A stretch of 64,000 bases of DNA from contig NZ_CP036267.1 in the NCBI RefSeq assembly GCF_007744255.1, forward strand, positions 868,001 to 932,000. The letters run 5' to 3'. A program made the translations under genes and the position numbers. Of the stretch, positions 8,171 through 16,215 are shown piece after piece. Positions within the stretch are counted from its first letter, which is position 1, and every line of letters begins with the position of its first letter. The DNA comes from Thalassoglobus polymorphus. Its GTDB lineage: Bacteria; Planctomycetota; Planctomycetia; Planctomycetales; Planctomycetaceae. The notes below the pieces were generated by a model. It saw only the letters and a program-made list of their open reading frames with translations, made no database searches and was not told the origin of the DNA.

Positions 8171-8348
8171 GCACCTCTCCAGGTTTCATCGCTTGAATTT
8201 GGAATTCACACACTGTGTTTTCCCGCCCGCAGCCCTCACAATTCGTTTGTCCATCATCAACCGCGCAGCATTTAGTGAACTGGATTTTTGTGCACTGTAC
8301 GCCCGTAGACATCTATTCTATCGGGAAGGAAAAAGCTGAGCTGTGATT

Positions 8349-8378
8349 AATCTAAGAGAAATTCGCAACTTTGCACAA
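8349..8378 (-). promoter_or_regulatory. Predicted nrdJ promoter
   Basis: On the minus strand TTGTGC (8373-8378) and TAGATT (8349-8354) are separated by 18 bases, a fair sigma-70-like pair. The -35 lies inside the proximal NrdR-like box, the arrangement expected for repression. This implies a leader of ~170 bases before the nrdJ start. Confidence 0.45.
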
Positions 8379-8388
8379 CTTATTGTGC
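8373..8388. promoter_or_regulatory. NrdR-like box, proximal
   Basis: GCACAACTTATTGTGC matches 12 of 16 positions of the NrdR box consensus ACACWATATATWGTGT. It is centred 31 bases from the second box, the spacing (about three helical turns) typical of NrdR box pairs upstream of ribonucleotide reductase genes. Confidence 0.65.
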
Positions 8389-8403
8389 AAGCGTTAGAGG
8401 TGG

Positions 8404-8419
8404 ACGCTAGATATTGTGA
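8404..8419. promoter_or_regulatory. NrdR-like box, distal
   Basis: ACGCTAGATATTGTGA matches 13 of 16 positions of the NrdR box consensus. It lies exactly 31 bases from the proximal box, upstream of nrdJ on the minus strand. Confidence 0.65.
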
Positions 8420-8651
8420 ACACAGGATAGGTCTGAATATAAATTCTGCGTTCAAAATGTCAATTGGATTGGTAGATGAAGAAGCGATTAATGCCGGTTG
8501 CGTTGACGAAAAGCCAATGGTGGCTTGAGGTAACGACTTTTAGAATTTCTGAAGTTTGCAAAAGGGCAGGGGGCAAAGAGAAACCACACTATCTGGATGG
8601 TTTGTGCGGGTTAGGCACAGCTGGTTGTGTTTTTAATGGCTCGGTTGATAT
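8420..8651. other. Intergenic region between nrdJ and hpnC
   Basis: Beyond the NrdR-like boxes I see no gene, hairpin or repeat here. Short open frames on the plus strand (for example from 8476) overlap the hpnC 3' end and lack family features. Confidence 0.5.
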
Positions 8652-9593
8652 TTATGTGATCGGTTTGACCGGTCGAGGCATGGCAAGATTGAAGAGGCTC
8701 AGGAGACCGGCTGTGAAGAGTTGCGATTTGCGAACAATTGGGCGTTCTTTCCAAACATTGAAGTTGACCTTTTCGATGCCGCTTAGGACCAGCAGCCCAC
8801 CGCGGATCATTAAGTCAATGTCCACTTTGAGCCTTCCGGGCATCGCGCCAACCAAAGGCCTTCCTGCAATGAGGTAGTTTCGTGTTCGGTCTACTTCAAA
8901 GGCCATCAGTTCGCGAAACGCATCGTTCGCTTGCTCGGTCATCAGGTCTTTCTCGGAATACCCAAACCGTTGCCGATCTTCAGATGGCAGGTAGACGCGA
9001 CCGATGAGTTTGTCCCGGCGAACATCTTGCCAGAAGTTTGCGAGTTGAAGACCCGTACAAATGGAGTCCGAATAAGCCTCGTTTGCAGTGTTATTGCAAT
9101 TGGCCAAATGTAAAACGATTCGGCCCACCGGATTCGCACTTCGCTGACAGTAATCTTCTAGCTGAGAAAAAGTTTCATAAGTCGTGACCGATTGATCCTG
9201 GATGAATGCTGAAATCAAGTTTGCGAAAGGGGTTATTGGAATCGAAAACTGCTCGATTGTAGTGTGCAAAGCAGTGAACACAGGGTGAACGCATTCGCCC
9301 CTGTAGCAGTTTTCCAGTTCGGCTTGCCACCATTCGAGCAGTCTGAGTGAGTCGGACGCTGAAGCGATCTCGTCACCCAGGTCGTCCGCCCATCGACAAA
9401 AGGCGTAGACGTTTGCAAAATGCTGCCGGAGCGGTTTAGGGACGGCCCAAGAGATGACGGGGAAGTTCTCGTAATGAGACGTGGCGAGACCCCACGTATA
9501 TTTCTTAGCAGAATCCTGGTCGAGCGGTTTCGAATTTGATCCCGGCCCCCATTTCTCCAGCTCAGCAATAATCGTGGACACAGAAGAATCCAA
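8652..9593 (-). CDS. hpnC: Squalene synthase-like HpnC (hydroxysqualene synthase)
   Basis: A 313-residue trans-isoprenyl diphosphate synthase of the squalene/phytoene synthase family. The first aspartate-rich motif is CRWADDLGDE (D70, D71, D74) and the second lies in LANFWQDVRRD. LGDE in the first motif and the overall length fit HpnC, which acts with HpnD (presqualene diphosphate synthase) and HpnE in the three-step route from farnesyl diphosphate to squalene for hopanoid and sterol precursors. hpnD and hpnE are not nearby. A plain phytoene/squalene synthase is the alternative. A hairpin at 9615-9642 separates it from the small gene upstream. Confidence 0.85.
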   Translation of the reverse strand: MDSSVSTIIAELEKWGPGSNSKPLDQDSAKKYTWGLATSHYENFPVISWAVPKPLRQHFANVYAFCRWADDLGDEIASASDSLRLLEWWQAELENCYRGECVHPVFTALHTTIEQFSIPITPFANLISAFIQDQSVTTYETFSQLEDYCQRSANPVGRIVLHLANCNNTANEAYSDSICTGLQLANFWQDVRRDKLIGRVYLPSEDRQRFGYSEKDLMTEQANDAFRELMAFEVDRTRNYLIAGRPLVGAMPGRLKVDIDLMIRGGLLVLSGIEKVNFNVWKERPIVRKSQLFTAGLLSLFNLAMPRPVKPIT

Positions 9594-9614
9594 TCAAACG
9601 CCTGATCAAATAGA

Positions 9615-9642
9615 ACAAGGACGCCTTCTAAGGCGTCCTTGT
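9615..9642 (-). terminator. Hairpin between the small basic gene and hpnC
   Basis: ACAAGGACGCCTT and AAGGCGTCCTTGT form a perfect 13-base inverted repeat with a two-base centre. On the minus strand it follows the 32-residue gene and precedes hpnC. There is no real T-run, so its efficiency is uncertain. Confidence 0.55.
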
Positions 9643-9698
9643 GTTGCTTCAAACTCTCAAGCAGAAGTTGAGTGTTCTCCTCTGCCTGGCTGAGAGGT

Positions 9699-9797
9699 CT
9701 AAGTCTTGATCATCTTACGCTTTGCGCGGCGAGCCTGAGCGCTTGCAGGACGTTTGCCGTGGTTTGCTTTTTTCAGTTTTCGTTGTGTTTTGGCCAT
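9699..9797 (-). CDS. 32-residue strongly basic protein
   Basis: ATG at 9797 to TAG at 9699 gives a 32-residue protein beginning MAKTQRKLKKANHGKRPA and ending KRKMIKT. About half the residues are Lys or Arg and there are no acidic residues. As I recall, near-identical short basic proteins occur in other planctomycetes. The composition resembles very small ribosomal or nucleic-acid-binding proteins, but I cannot name a family. It is too short for ordinary gene calling. A clear hairpin follows it, supporting a discrete transcript. Confidence 0.65.
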   Translation of the reverse strand: MAKTQRKLKKANHGKRPASAQARRAKRKMIKT

Positions 9798-10077
9798 GGG
9801 ACTTCGTTACTCTTGAAATTGATCCGAAAATTAAGTTTTGTGCCTCAAATAGCGAGGGAAATTCCCCGGCAATTGAGATTTCGGAAAAGGTGCTCAAATA
9901 ATTTTTAACGCCGAAACGGCGAGTTGAGTCAATGAACTCATTGCATTATAGGAGTTGAGCATCGTCTTGAAAAGGATGATTTCGTGAGAGAATCGATTGT
10001 CTACCTTGGTTTTCATGGTCTCTCAAGCTTCAAAACTGCAGCTATCGAAGCTCATGAAAGAAAATGCAACTCTCCCG

Positions 10078-10551
10078 TTATAAATCGAAGTTGGCCTCCG
10101 ATGTTCCTCCATCTGGAACAGGGAACGTCAGTTTCGAGGATGGGTCTGTGTACTCGCTGGGAATGATTTGTTTCGGCAGATCGACAGACGACTGTCCTCC
10201 GTTGCCAACTGACATCGCTTCGAGTTGTCCTGCGTCCATTCCTTCGTCTGGGTTGAGGGCCATGTCTCCTCCCTCAACTTTTGAAAAGAATATGGTATTC
10301 ACACCGGGGACAGCTCCTTGAACTAATTTGTAATTCCCTTCCGCGTCCGTTTTGGCAAACGAGCCATAGTTTGGAAATTCAGGGTTGAGGAAGTTGACCT
10401 CGACACCTTCAACCGGTTCGCCGTCGATAGTCACTTTTCCAGAAACAGAGGCGCGAGGAGGGCCATTGCTTCCACCACCGCAACCAACAAAAAATATCGA
10501 GACTGACAGTAAAGTAAGTGGGATCGACCACTTCATATGCTGGGGTTTCAT
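10078..10551 (-). CDS. Small lipoprotein with carboxypeptidase-regulatory-like fold
   Basis: 157 residues with a lipoprotein signal peptide ending FFVGC|GGGS. It is followed by ASVSGKVTIDGEPVEGVEVNF...TDAEGNYKL, the pattern of a single carboxypeptidase-regulatory-like (Ig-type) domain very common in planctomycete lipoproteins. It is probably anchored to a membrane facing the periplasm. It follows the DUF1559 gene on the same strand but is separated by ~195 bases that include a strong terminator and a family B repeat, so it may be expressed less than its partner or from its own promoter. A start at 10536 (MKWSIP) is an alternative. Function unknown. Confidence 0.8.
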   Translation of the reverse strand: MKPQHMKWSIPLTLLSVSIFFVGCGGGSNGPPRASVSGKVTIDGEPVEGVEVNFLNPEFPNYGSFAKTDAEGNYKLVQGAVPGVNTIFFSKVEGGDMALNPDEGMDAGQLEAMSVGNGGQSSVDLPKQIIPSEYTDPSSKLTFPVPDGGTSEANFDL

Positions 10552-10602
10552 TTTTGGCCACTAATGTAATGTGTTGAGACGGAACAATATGTGAACTTTA
10601 CT

Positions 10603-10684
10603 AGAACCACCCGGAAACCTATGGAATAGTCGCTTTTCTCAACGTTTGATCGCGCGAGTTCAAGCTTTCAGGATCAGTTCTAAA
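10603..10684. repeat. Family B dispersed repeat, copy 1
   Basis: TAGAACCACCCGGAAACC...CTTTTCTCAACGTTTGA...TTTCAGGATCAGTTCTAA matches copies at 38363, 51571 (same orientation) and 23303, 60065, 61491 (opposite). It lies after the DUF1559 stop and the terminator. Confidence 0.75.
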
Positions 10685-10722
10685 AAAATCCCTCTCCGTA
10701 ATCCAACGGAAAACAGAGAGGG
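10682..10722 (-). terminator. Rho-independent terminator after the DUF1559 gene
   Basis: On the minus strand CCCTCTC and GAGAGGG form a stem followed by seven T residues. It lies 24 bases after the DUF1559 stop and before the lipoprotein gene, so it would limit read-through. Confidence 0.8.
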
Positions 10723-10746
10723 AGCAGGGCGAACAGTTCAGAATGA

Positions 10747-11790
10747 TTACTCTAAAACGGCGACTTGGCCATCGTGGATATAGTTCAATTGAACGAACGT
10801 TTTGTAATCCATGTTTTCGCTCAGGAATGTCGTAGAACCGTCTCCGAAGAGGAAGTGACCTCCTCCGGTGTGTCCTGAGCCAAAGCCCCACGCGTACTGT
10901 TTATTGGAGCCATTCTGGCTGTAGTCGGCGTTGAGTTTGTACTTGGCTGGATAGCTCCCGGTTGTGTAACAGATGTCGAGGTCGGGGCTTGTGCAACTCG
11001 ATGTTGAGCTCACACCCGCCGAGACTACACGGCCATGGACACTTGTGTGGATTCCGGCAAGTCCCCAAGGGCCATAGTGGTAGGATGTCTTATAGTTTCC
11101 ACCACCCCAAGCTTCTCCAACGAGGACGACGTTACTTGATCCATCGCGAAGGTCTCGCATGCTGGCTGCACCATCGTTCCCAAACGCGCCTTGTCGATAA
11201 TCACGTTTGTAGACATGCCAAGGGGCGTTGTAGTCAGTGAAAACTCCAGTCGCGAACAGGTAACTGGTACGACGCATATCTCCAGTCCGGCCATAGAATG
11301 AGCTTGTCGAAGGGATGCCATTTGGTCCCGCTTCCGGGTGAGAAGGACACTCTAGCATTGGGACTGCTGTCTCAATCAAGTCCGTATTTTTTGTACTGAT
11401 ATTTGCCTCTGGAAGTCCATATGCATTTGCACTGACTCCTCGCAGGTCAAAATCATACTGATTGTAAACTGGAGCTTGATCGATGTACGGAAGTAGCATT
11501 TGCCATCCCGTAGTATTTTTGACGGTCGTGTTTCCCGTATAGTAGCTTGTGCTGTTGTATCTTCCGGATGAGAAGAGAGCTGCGGGGAAAACGCCATGTG
11601 TGTCATGGTAGTTGTGCAGTGCGATTCCCATTTGCTTCATGTTGTTTTTGCACTGAGTCCTGCGTGCTGCTTCGCGGGCTTGTTGCACCGCAGGTAAAAG
11701 TAAAGCGACGAGAATTGCAATAATTGCAATAACCACGAGTAGCTCAATGAGCGTGAACCCTCGACGACGAGCAGAAAAATTCGCCTGCAT
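10747..11790 (-). CDS. DUF1559 prepilin-like secreted protein
   Basis: 347 residues. The N-terminus [23 protein letters not shown] is a type IV prepilin signal, cleaved after G11 and methylated on F12, followed by the hydrophobic helix ending in [14 protein letters not shown]. The rest is the DUF1559 domain, with the conserved end [22 protein letters not shown]1559 proteins are expanded in planctomycetes and are probably pseudopilin-like surface proteins; their exact task is unknown. GGAGG precedes the ATG. The gene pairs with the lipoprotein at 10078-10551, the same arrangement as the pairs at 37005 and 39280. Confidence 0.93.
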   Translation of the reverse strand: MQANFSARRRGFTLIELLVVIAIIAILVALLLPAVQQAREAARRTQCKNNMKQMGIALHNYHDTHGVFPAALFSSGRYNSTSYYTGNTTVKNTTGWQMLLPYIDQAPVYNQYDFDLRGVSANAYGLPEANISTKNTDLIETAVPMLECPSHPEAGPNGIPSTSSFYGRTGDMRRTSYLFATGVFTDYNAPWHVYKRDYRQGAFGNDGAASMRDLRDGSSNVVLVGEAWGGGNYKTSYHYGPWGLAGIHTSVHGRVVSAGVSSTSSCTSPDLDICYTTGSYPAKYKLNADYSQNGSNKQYAWGFGSGHTGGGHFLFGDGSTTFLSENMDYKTFVQLNYIHDGQVAVLE

Positions 11791-12084
11791 GAGAACCTCC
11801 GAGTAGAAATGAAATAGAGAACTACTTTGGGAATCGAACGTCCCAATTATTAGAATGTGAATCTTGATCGTACGAAAGTTTGAGCGAGATTTACAGACGA
11901 AAGTCGTTGTTTATGCGTTTTTTTTGAATTTATCTCGTGGGCGATTTTCCACTCTGGTGACTCGTATGAATTACATAAAATGGGCAAAGCCCCTGAGCTT
12001 TTGATTTAATCTTTTGATTTATTTGTACGAAAACTTCTCCTCTCTCCCACTAACAAAGTAGGGCAGTAATCAAGGGAGGTGAAA

Positions 12085-14280
12085 ATGCGTTTGACGTTAA
12101 GAACAGTACTGGCGTATCTGGACGATGTGCTTGAGCCTGCAGAAGCTCGGGAGATCGGTCAAAAAATCAATGAGAGCAAAGAGGCCTCTGCGCTGGTGTC
12201 GCAAATTCGTGAAGCGATTCGGCGACGGCGGAATGGAGCCCCTGAGCTTGCAGGTCCCGGGTCTGGTCCAGACCCCAACATCGTCTCGGAGTATCTGGAG
12301 AACGTGCTGCCAGCGAATCAGGTTGTTGAGTTCGAGCAACTCTGTCGTCGTTCGGAAGTCCATCTGGCAGAGGTCGCTGCCTGTCATAAAATTCTGACGA
12401 TGGTCATGGGGCAACCGATTGATGTCTCCGATGAGCTTCGCGAACGGATGTACGAACTCGGAGCAACGAAAAAAACATCCAGTGAAGCACCGGTTTCGGT
12501 TGCGCCACAAATGACAACCGGAATGGGCAGCCCACCATCTGGAGGATTTAAAGAAGGGCTCCCCGAATATTTAACGCGTGGGCAAAACACGAATCGAATT
12601 TGGACAGTGTTGATTGTCGTCTTGATGGCGGGGGCGTGGGTTGCGTTGGTTGTCTCGGATAAGTCGATTTGGACAACCCCTGAATCGAAAGATCAAGTTG
12701 TCCAGCAGGATTCACCTGGTCCTGATGAAGTCGAGAAGGAAGGTGACGCGGTCATTCCAGCTGCCTCTGCACCGAAAGCTGCAACTATGGTCGGAAAGCA
12801 AGGCCAACCCGTAGCTCAGTCGAGTCCACAGGCGGATGGGCGGCGGGGCGTAGCGGGTGGTGTTTCTGTCAATCCTCCTCCACCACCAGAGTCAGAGGCG
12901 ACAACATCAAATTTGCAAAAACCGAATCTTGCAAGCTCCGTGGAGATGAAGCCCGCGAACCCGGACCTCGTGAAATCGAACCCAGTCGTCGAAGTACCGC
13001 CTCAGAATGAGATTGCGAAAGCCTCAACGCCGGGGAACCCGCCGGTTCCGAATCCGCCCGCGGTGAAGAACGAAGCTGAGATGCCGGCGACGACTCCAGG
13101 TGAGAATCCAAATCCTCCTGAAGTCAATGTCTTGGACGAACCGAGATTGTCACTCGTTCCTCCTGAGCGGATCAACATCATTCGTCGGAAGGATGCGATG
13201 GAATGGTTCACGATACAAACGGGAGCAGTTTCTCCCGGTGATGACTTCGCTGCTCCCGCTCCGTTCCGTGGAGAGTTGGCCTTGGGGGATGATCTGACGA
13301 TTCAGCTCATGGAGGGGACTCGGATTCAACGCTTGAAGAGAAGTGAGGAGGTCGATCTCCGGTTCGCCGTCAATCGTGGAAGAGTCCTGGTGAGTCGCCC
13401 GCCGACTTCGCTGCATCCGACGGTTGTGGAAGTCACAGTTCAGGATCGATCCTGGAAGTTGCACTTTGAAAAACCGGAAACAGTTTTTGCGATCGAGGTG
13501 ATCTTACCGCAACCGACAGGGGTGCCTGGTGAGCATTTTAATTACAAGTTGAAAAAAGCTGTTTCTGGCGGAGTGGCCGTTGTGCAAGGAAATCTGAAAG
13601 TCTGGTGGAACGAAAAAGATTCGCTCGATCTGGTTTCTCAGCATGGTTGGCTCGCACTTCCAAAAGCCAATGAGCCTTTCAATTTGAGTGCTCCGTCTGT
13701 GATTCCTGCTTGGACTCGCTCTGAAGAGCAGAAACAGACGCCCGCGAAGAGACAGTCGGCAATCGCGTTTCAAAAAGAGTTTCTGGACAATGTGCTGATG
13801 AGTATTGGACCTGTTGTTTCGGACCGTCGCGCGATGATTTCGGAATTCGCGACGCAAACATTGGTCTTAACCGGCGATTTGCTCGAAGTCGTTCCTGCCC
13901 TGAGTTCGGATCATAAGGAAACACGGATCGCTGCCATTATCGGTTTGCGACAATGGTTGCTCATGGATGCCGAAAACGTGGTACTCTTGAGAGAGGAGAT
14001 GGAGCGACAAATGCTCCCAAGTATCATAGACGTTGTTATCGATTTGCTATGGGGTTTTAGTCCTGAAGATGGCCAGTCTTCGGAAATCTCTCTGCAACTC
14101 GTGGAACAACTTGGGAACGAAGACCTCGCCATTAGAGAGCTTGCGCACTTTCAGGTGACTCAGCTTTCTGGACGAAATTACGGATATCATGCACAGGCTC
14201 CTGTTCCAGAGCGGCGGGCAGCTATTGGCCGTTGGCTTGATTTTTTGAAACGAGAGGGCAGTTTAGTACAACCGGAATAA
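12085..14280 (+). CDS. Anti-sigma-factor-like membrane protein with a large C-terminal domain
   Basis: 731 residues from the ATG at 12085, which has GGGAGG five bases upstream. Two similar N-terminal helical modules, TVLAYLDDVLEPAEAREI and NIVSEYLENVLPANQVVE, look like the cytoplasmic helices of anti-sigma factors without the zinc-binding His/Cys residues. One membrane helix follows at about residue 172-192. Then comes a ~170-residue Pro/Glu-rich linker and an extracytoplasmic region of ~370 residues that I do not recognise. The layout fits a membrane-anchored sensor or scaffold, which is an inference. No sigma factor gene is adjacent. The gene is divergent from the DUF1559 gene. Confidence 0.75.
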   Translation: MRLTLRTVLAYLDDVLEPAEAREIGQKINESKEASALVSQIREAIRRRRNGAPELAGPGSGPDPNIVSEYLENVLPANQVVEFEQLCRRSEVHLAEVAACHKILTMVMGQPIDVSDELRERMYELGATKKTSSEAPVSVAPQMTTGMGSPPSGGFKEGLPEYLTRGQNTNRIWTVLIVVLMAGAWVALVVSDKSIWTTPESKDQVVQQDSPGPDEVEKEGDAVIPAASAPKAATMVGKQGQPVAQSSPQADGRRGVAGGVSVNPPPPPESEATTSNLQKPNLASSVEMKPANPDLVKSNPVVEVPPQNEIAKASTPGNPPVPNPPAVKNEAEMPATTPGENPNPPEVNVLDEPRLSLVPPERINIIRRKDAMEWFTIQTGAVSPGDDFAAPAPFRGELALGDDLTIQLMEGTRIQRLKRSEEVDLRFAVNRGRVLVSRPPTSLHPTVVEVTVQDRSWKLHFEKPETVFAIEVILPQPTGVPGEHFNYKLKKAVSGGVAVVQGNLKVWWNEKDSLDLVSQHGWLALPKANEPFNLSAPSVIPAWTRSEEQKQTPAKRQSAIAFQKEFLDNVLMSIGPVVSDRRAMISEFATQTLVLTGDLLEVVPALSSDHKETRIAAIIGLRQWLLMDAENVVLLREEMERQMLPSIIDVVIDLLWGFSPEDGQSSEISLQLVEQLGNEDLAIRELAHFQVTQLSGRNYGYHAQAPVPERRAAIGRWLDFLKREGSLVQPE

Positions 14281-14944
14281 ACGGCGTCAGACGAAAATAC
14301 GGTCGCCGAGTTTGCTAGAGGGCTTGAGTCGCCTTCGGGGCTGATTTTGATTCTGATTTTTGACTCCTCAGTAATCGGAAACTGTTTCCTCACAAGAGGT
14401 TCCGGGGCAGAGACTCAAGGGGGGCTGCTGGATTGCGTTTGTCAAAGTGTTTGGAATGAACTGATAATGACTCAGCAGAAAAGCGACGGAGGCAATCCAG
14501 ACAGAGCAAGCGGCAGATTCCGCAGATCCTTGTCGAGTGTTTTCAGGGACATCACATTTGCTGGGTTGCAAGGAATTCGTGACTCAAACTTTTGCAACCG
14601 GTAGTACAAAGACGATCAGAACATCACGAAGACGCCAAGGGTGGGCAAATTTCTATTTGGAGCCAAAGACAGTTCCAGATTTCTCACGGACGAATGTGAA
14701 CTGCTGACAGTTGGCATTGTCGCAAGTTTGAGGCAAACAGGATGGGCCTTAAACAGAAGCGCATTGCCAAAAGAATGTCACACAATCGTGTCTTGTCAGA
14801 CTTAGAATGATGTCGCAACAGTGGCCGACACGCTCTTTGGCGTGCTAGCTGGATGTTGACCAGGTTTTAGGTCAGGTTGGACAGACACAAAAGTAATTCG
14901 TTGAAGAAACTCGAATGTTGAACTGACTCACCGTGATTGCGGAT
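14281..14944. other. 660-bp stretch with no recognised feature
   Basis: No convincing gene, tRNA, hairpin terminator or dispersed repeat was found. A short open frame at 14347-14604 lacks a ribosome site and family features. The last ~80 bases probably carry the promoter of the hydrolase gene. Confidence 0.4.
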
Positions 14945-16096
14945 ATGGTATTCCTGAATCGTTCCATCCCTTATTTGTACTTTTGCATTCGCGTCCTCTT
15001 TTTCGCGACTGTTGCAAGCCCAGTTCTTGCGCAAGCAAGCGAGCCGACACTCTCTAATTCTTCTGTACAATACTCACCAACTACAGAATCTGAACAATCA
15101 CTCCTCGAGGTTGAAGACGATTCTTTAGAGTTCGTGCCTCCGGCGGCGTTGTCTTCTGGGCCGGAGTCGGAAACAGAACCAGAACGTGTTTCGACAACAC
15201 ATGTCCATGATGACGACGACGTCGCAGGTTACGAACATCAACAGTATTGGTTAGTGAGTTCGCGAAGGGCAGTTCAGACGATTCATAGCAAGAATAGTGG
15301 CCCCTGGCATTTAGATGTCCATCGTGTTGAAGCGAGCGGAGCCTCACAGACTTCTAATGTGAATCTTTTAAAGTCGCAACTGACACCCGGTGTTCCTGTT
15401 TGTGTCTTTTCACACGGAAGTTTTGTGACGTGGGAAAGCAACGCCCGTCAAGCTTGTCAGGCGTTTCAGAGAATCCGCCGAGCTTCCGGGGATGCTCCTC
15501 TCCAAATGGTCTTTTTCAGTTGGCCCAGTGATGGCCCGTATACCTTTGTTCCACAGCTGGATGTTTCTGTTCGCGGAAAGCGTGCAGAGTTCAACGGATT
15601 TCATTTAGCCACTCTCATTTCATGTGTTCCGGAGTCGTGCCCTGTTACGGTTGTTGGGCACAGTCACGGAACTCGTGTCACTCTTTCAGCGATGCAACTC
15701 GCAGCGGGAGGAACGGTTCAGGGGCATACTTTTACAGGAGCCATCGGAACAGAACGTCGCATGCGAATCGTTCTTGCAGCGGGGGCAATCGATCACAATT
15801 GGCTGAATCCCGGCCAGCGATATGGGCTCGCACTCAATCGGGCGGAGTGTCTTCTGAATCTGATTAATCAGAACGACTTACCGTTGGCGTTCTACCCTTT
15901 TCATCGACCATTCGCTCGCAGGTCCATTGCAAGAGCAGGGTTGACTTCCCGTGACACCGCTACGTTGGGCTACAACGCAGCGAAGATCCGCCAGGTTGAC
16001 GTCACTAATCGTCTCGGCGGCGCTCACTACTGGCCCGATTATTACGACGATGCTCAAATTCTGGCGACAATCGTGCCTTACCTGGTTTCGTATTGA
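14945..16096 (+). CDS. Secreted alpha/beta hydrolase, DUF900-like
   Basis: About 383 residues starting MVFLNRSIPYLYFC, with a signal peptide cleaved near SPVLA|QAS. A start four codons earlier (14933, GTG) is possible. The core has VCVFSHGSFVTWESN (oxyanion strand), MVFFSWPSDGP, and the nucleophile elbow VVGHSHGTR (Ser in G-H-S-H-G). A C-terminal AHYWPDYYDD may supply the catalytic histidine or acid. HG...WPS and GHSHG are the pattern of DUF900 hydrolases. The substrate is unknown. It is preceded by a low-complexity acidic stretch (EVEDDSLEFVPP...HDDDDVAG) and followed by the unrelated DUF1592 gene 119 bases later. Confidence 0.75.
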   Translation: MVFLNRSIPYLYFCIRVLFFATVASPVLAQASEPTLSNSSVQYSPTTESEQSLLEVEDDSLEFVPPAALSSGPESETEPERVSTTHVHDDDDVAGYEHQQYWLVSSRRAVQTIHSKNSGPWHLDVHRVEASGASQTSNVNLLKSQLTPGVPVCVFSHGSFVTWESNARQACQAFQRIRRASGDAPLQMVFFSWPSDGPYTFVPQLDVSVRGKRAEFNGFHLATLISCVPESCPVTVVGHSHGTRVTLSAMQLAAGGTVQGHTFTGAIGTERRMRIVLAAGAIDHNWLNPGQRYGLALNRAECLLNLINQNDLPLAFYPFHRPFARRSIARAGLTSRDTATLGYNAAKIRQVDVTNRLGGAHYWPDYYDDAQILATIVPYLVSY

Positions 16097-16215
16097 AGAA
16101 CGTGGATTCGTTCTCTTCTCGCCAAAATAGACTACAAGTGCGCAATCAAACAGCGTATACTTTATTTCACTCAATTGCCTGCCTATTGTCGTCCCCCGAC
16201 ACCGATTGAAGTCCA

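Noticed and set aside
7995-8312. Cys-rich small frame before and into nrdJ (begins MSTGVQCTKIQFTKCC)
   Set aside because: It overlaps the nrdJ start in another frame, lacks a ribosome site and is best explained as leader sequence; an upstream-ORF role is not excluded.
8171-8340. Possible cobalamin riboswitch in the nrdJ leader
   Set aside because: nrdJ uses a B12 cofactor, but the conserved B12-box core and stems could not be found by eye; the NrdR-like boxes explain regulation better.
14347-14604. 85-residue frame in the 660-bp gap
   Set aside because: No ribosome site, domain or conserved feature visible.
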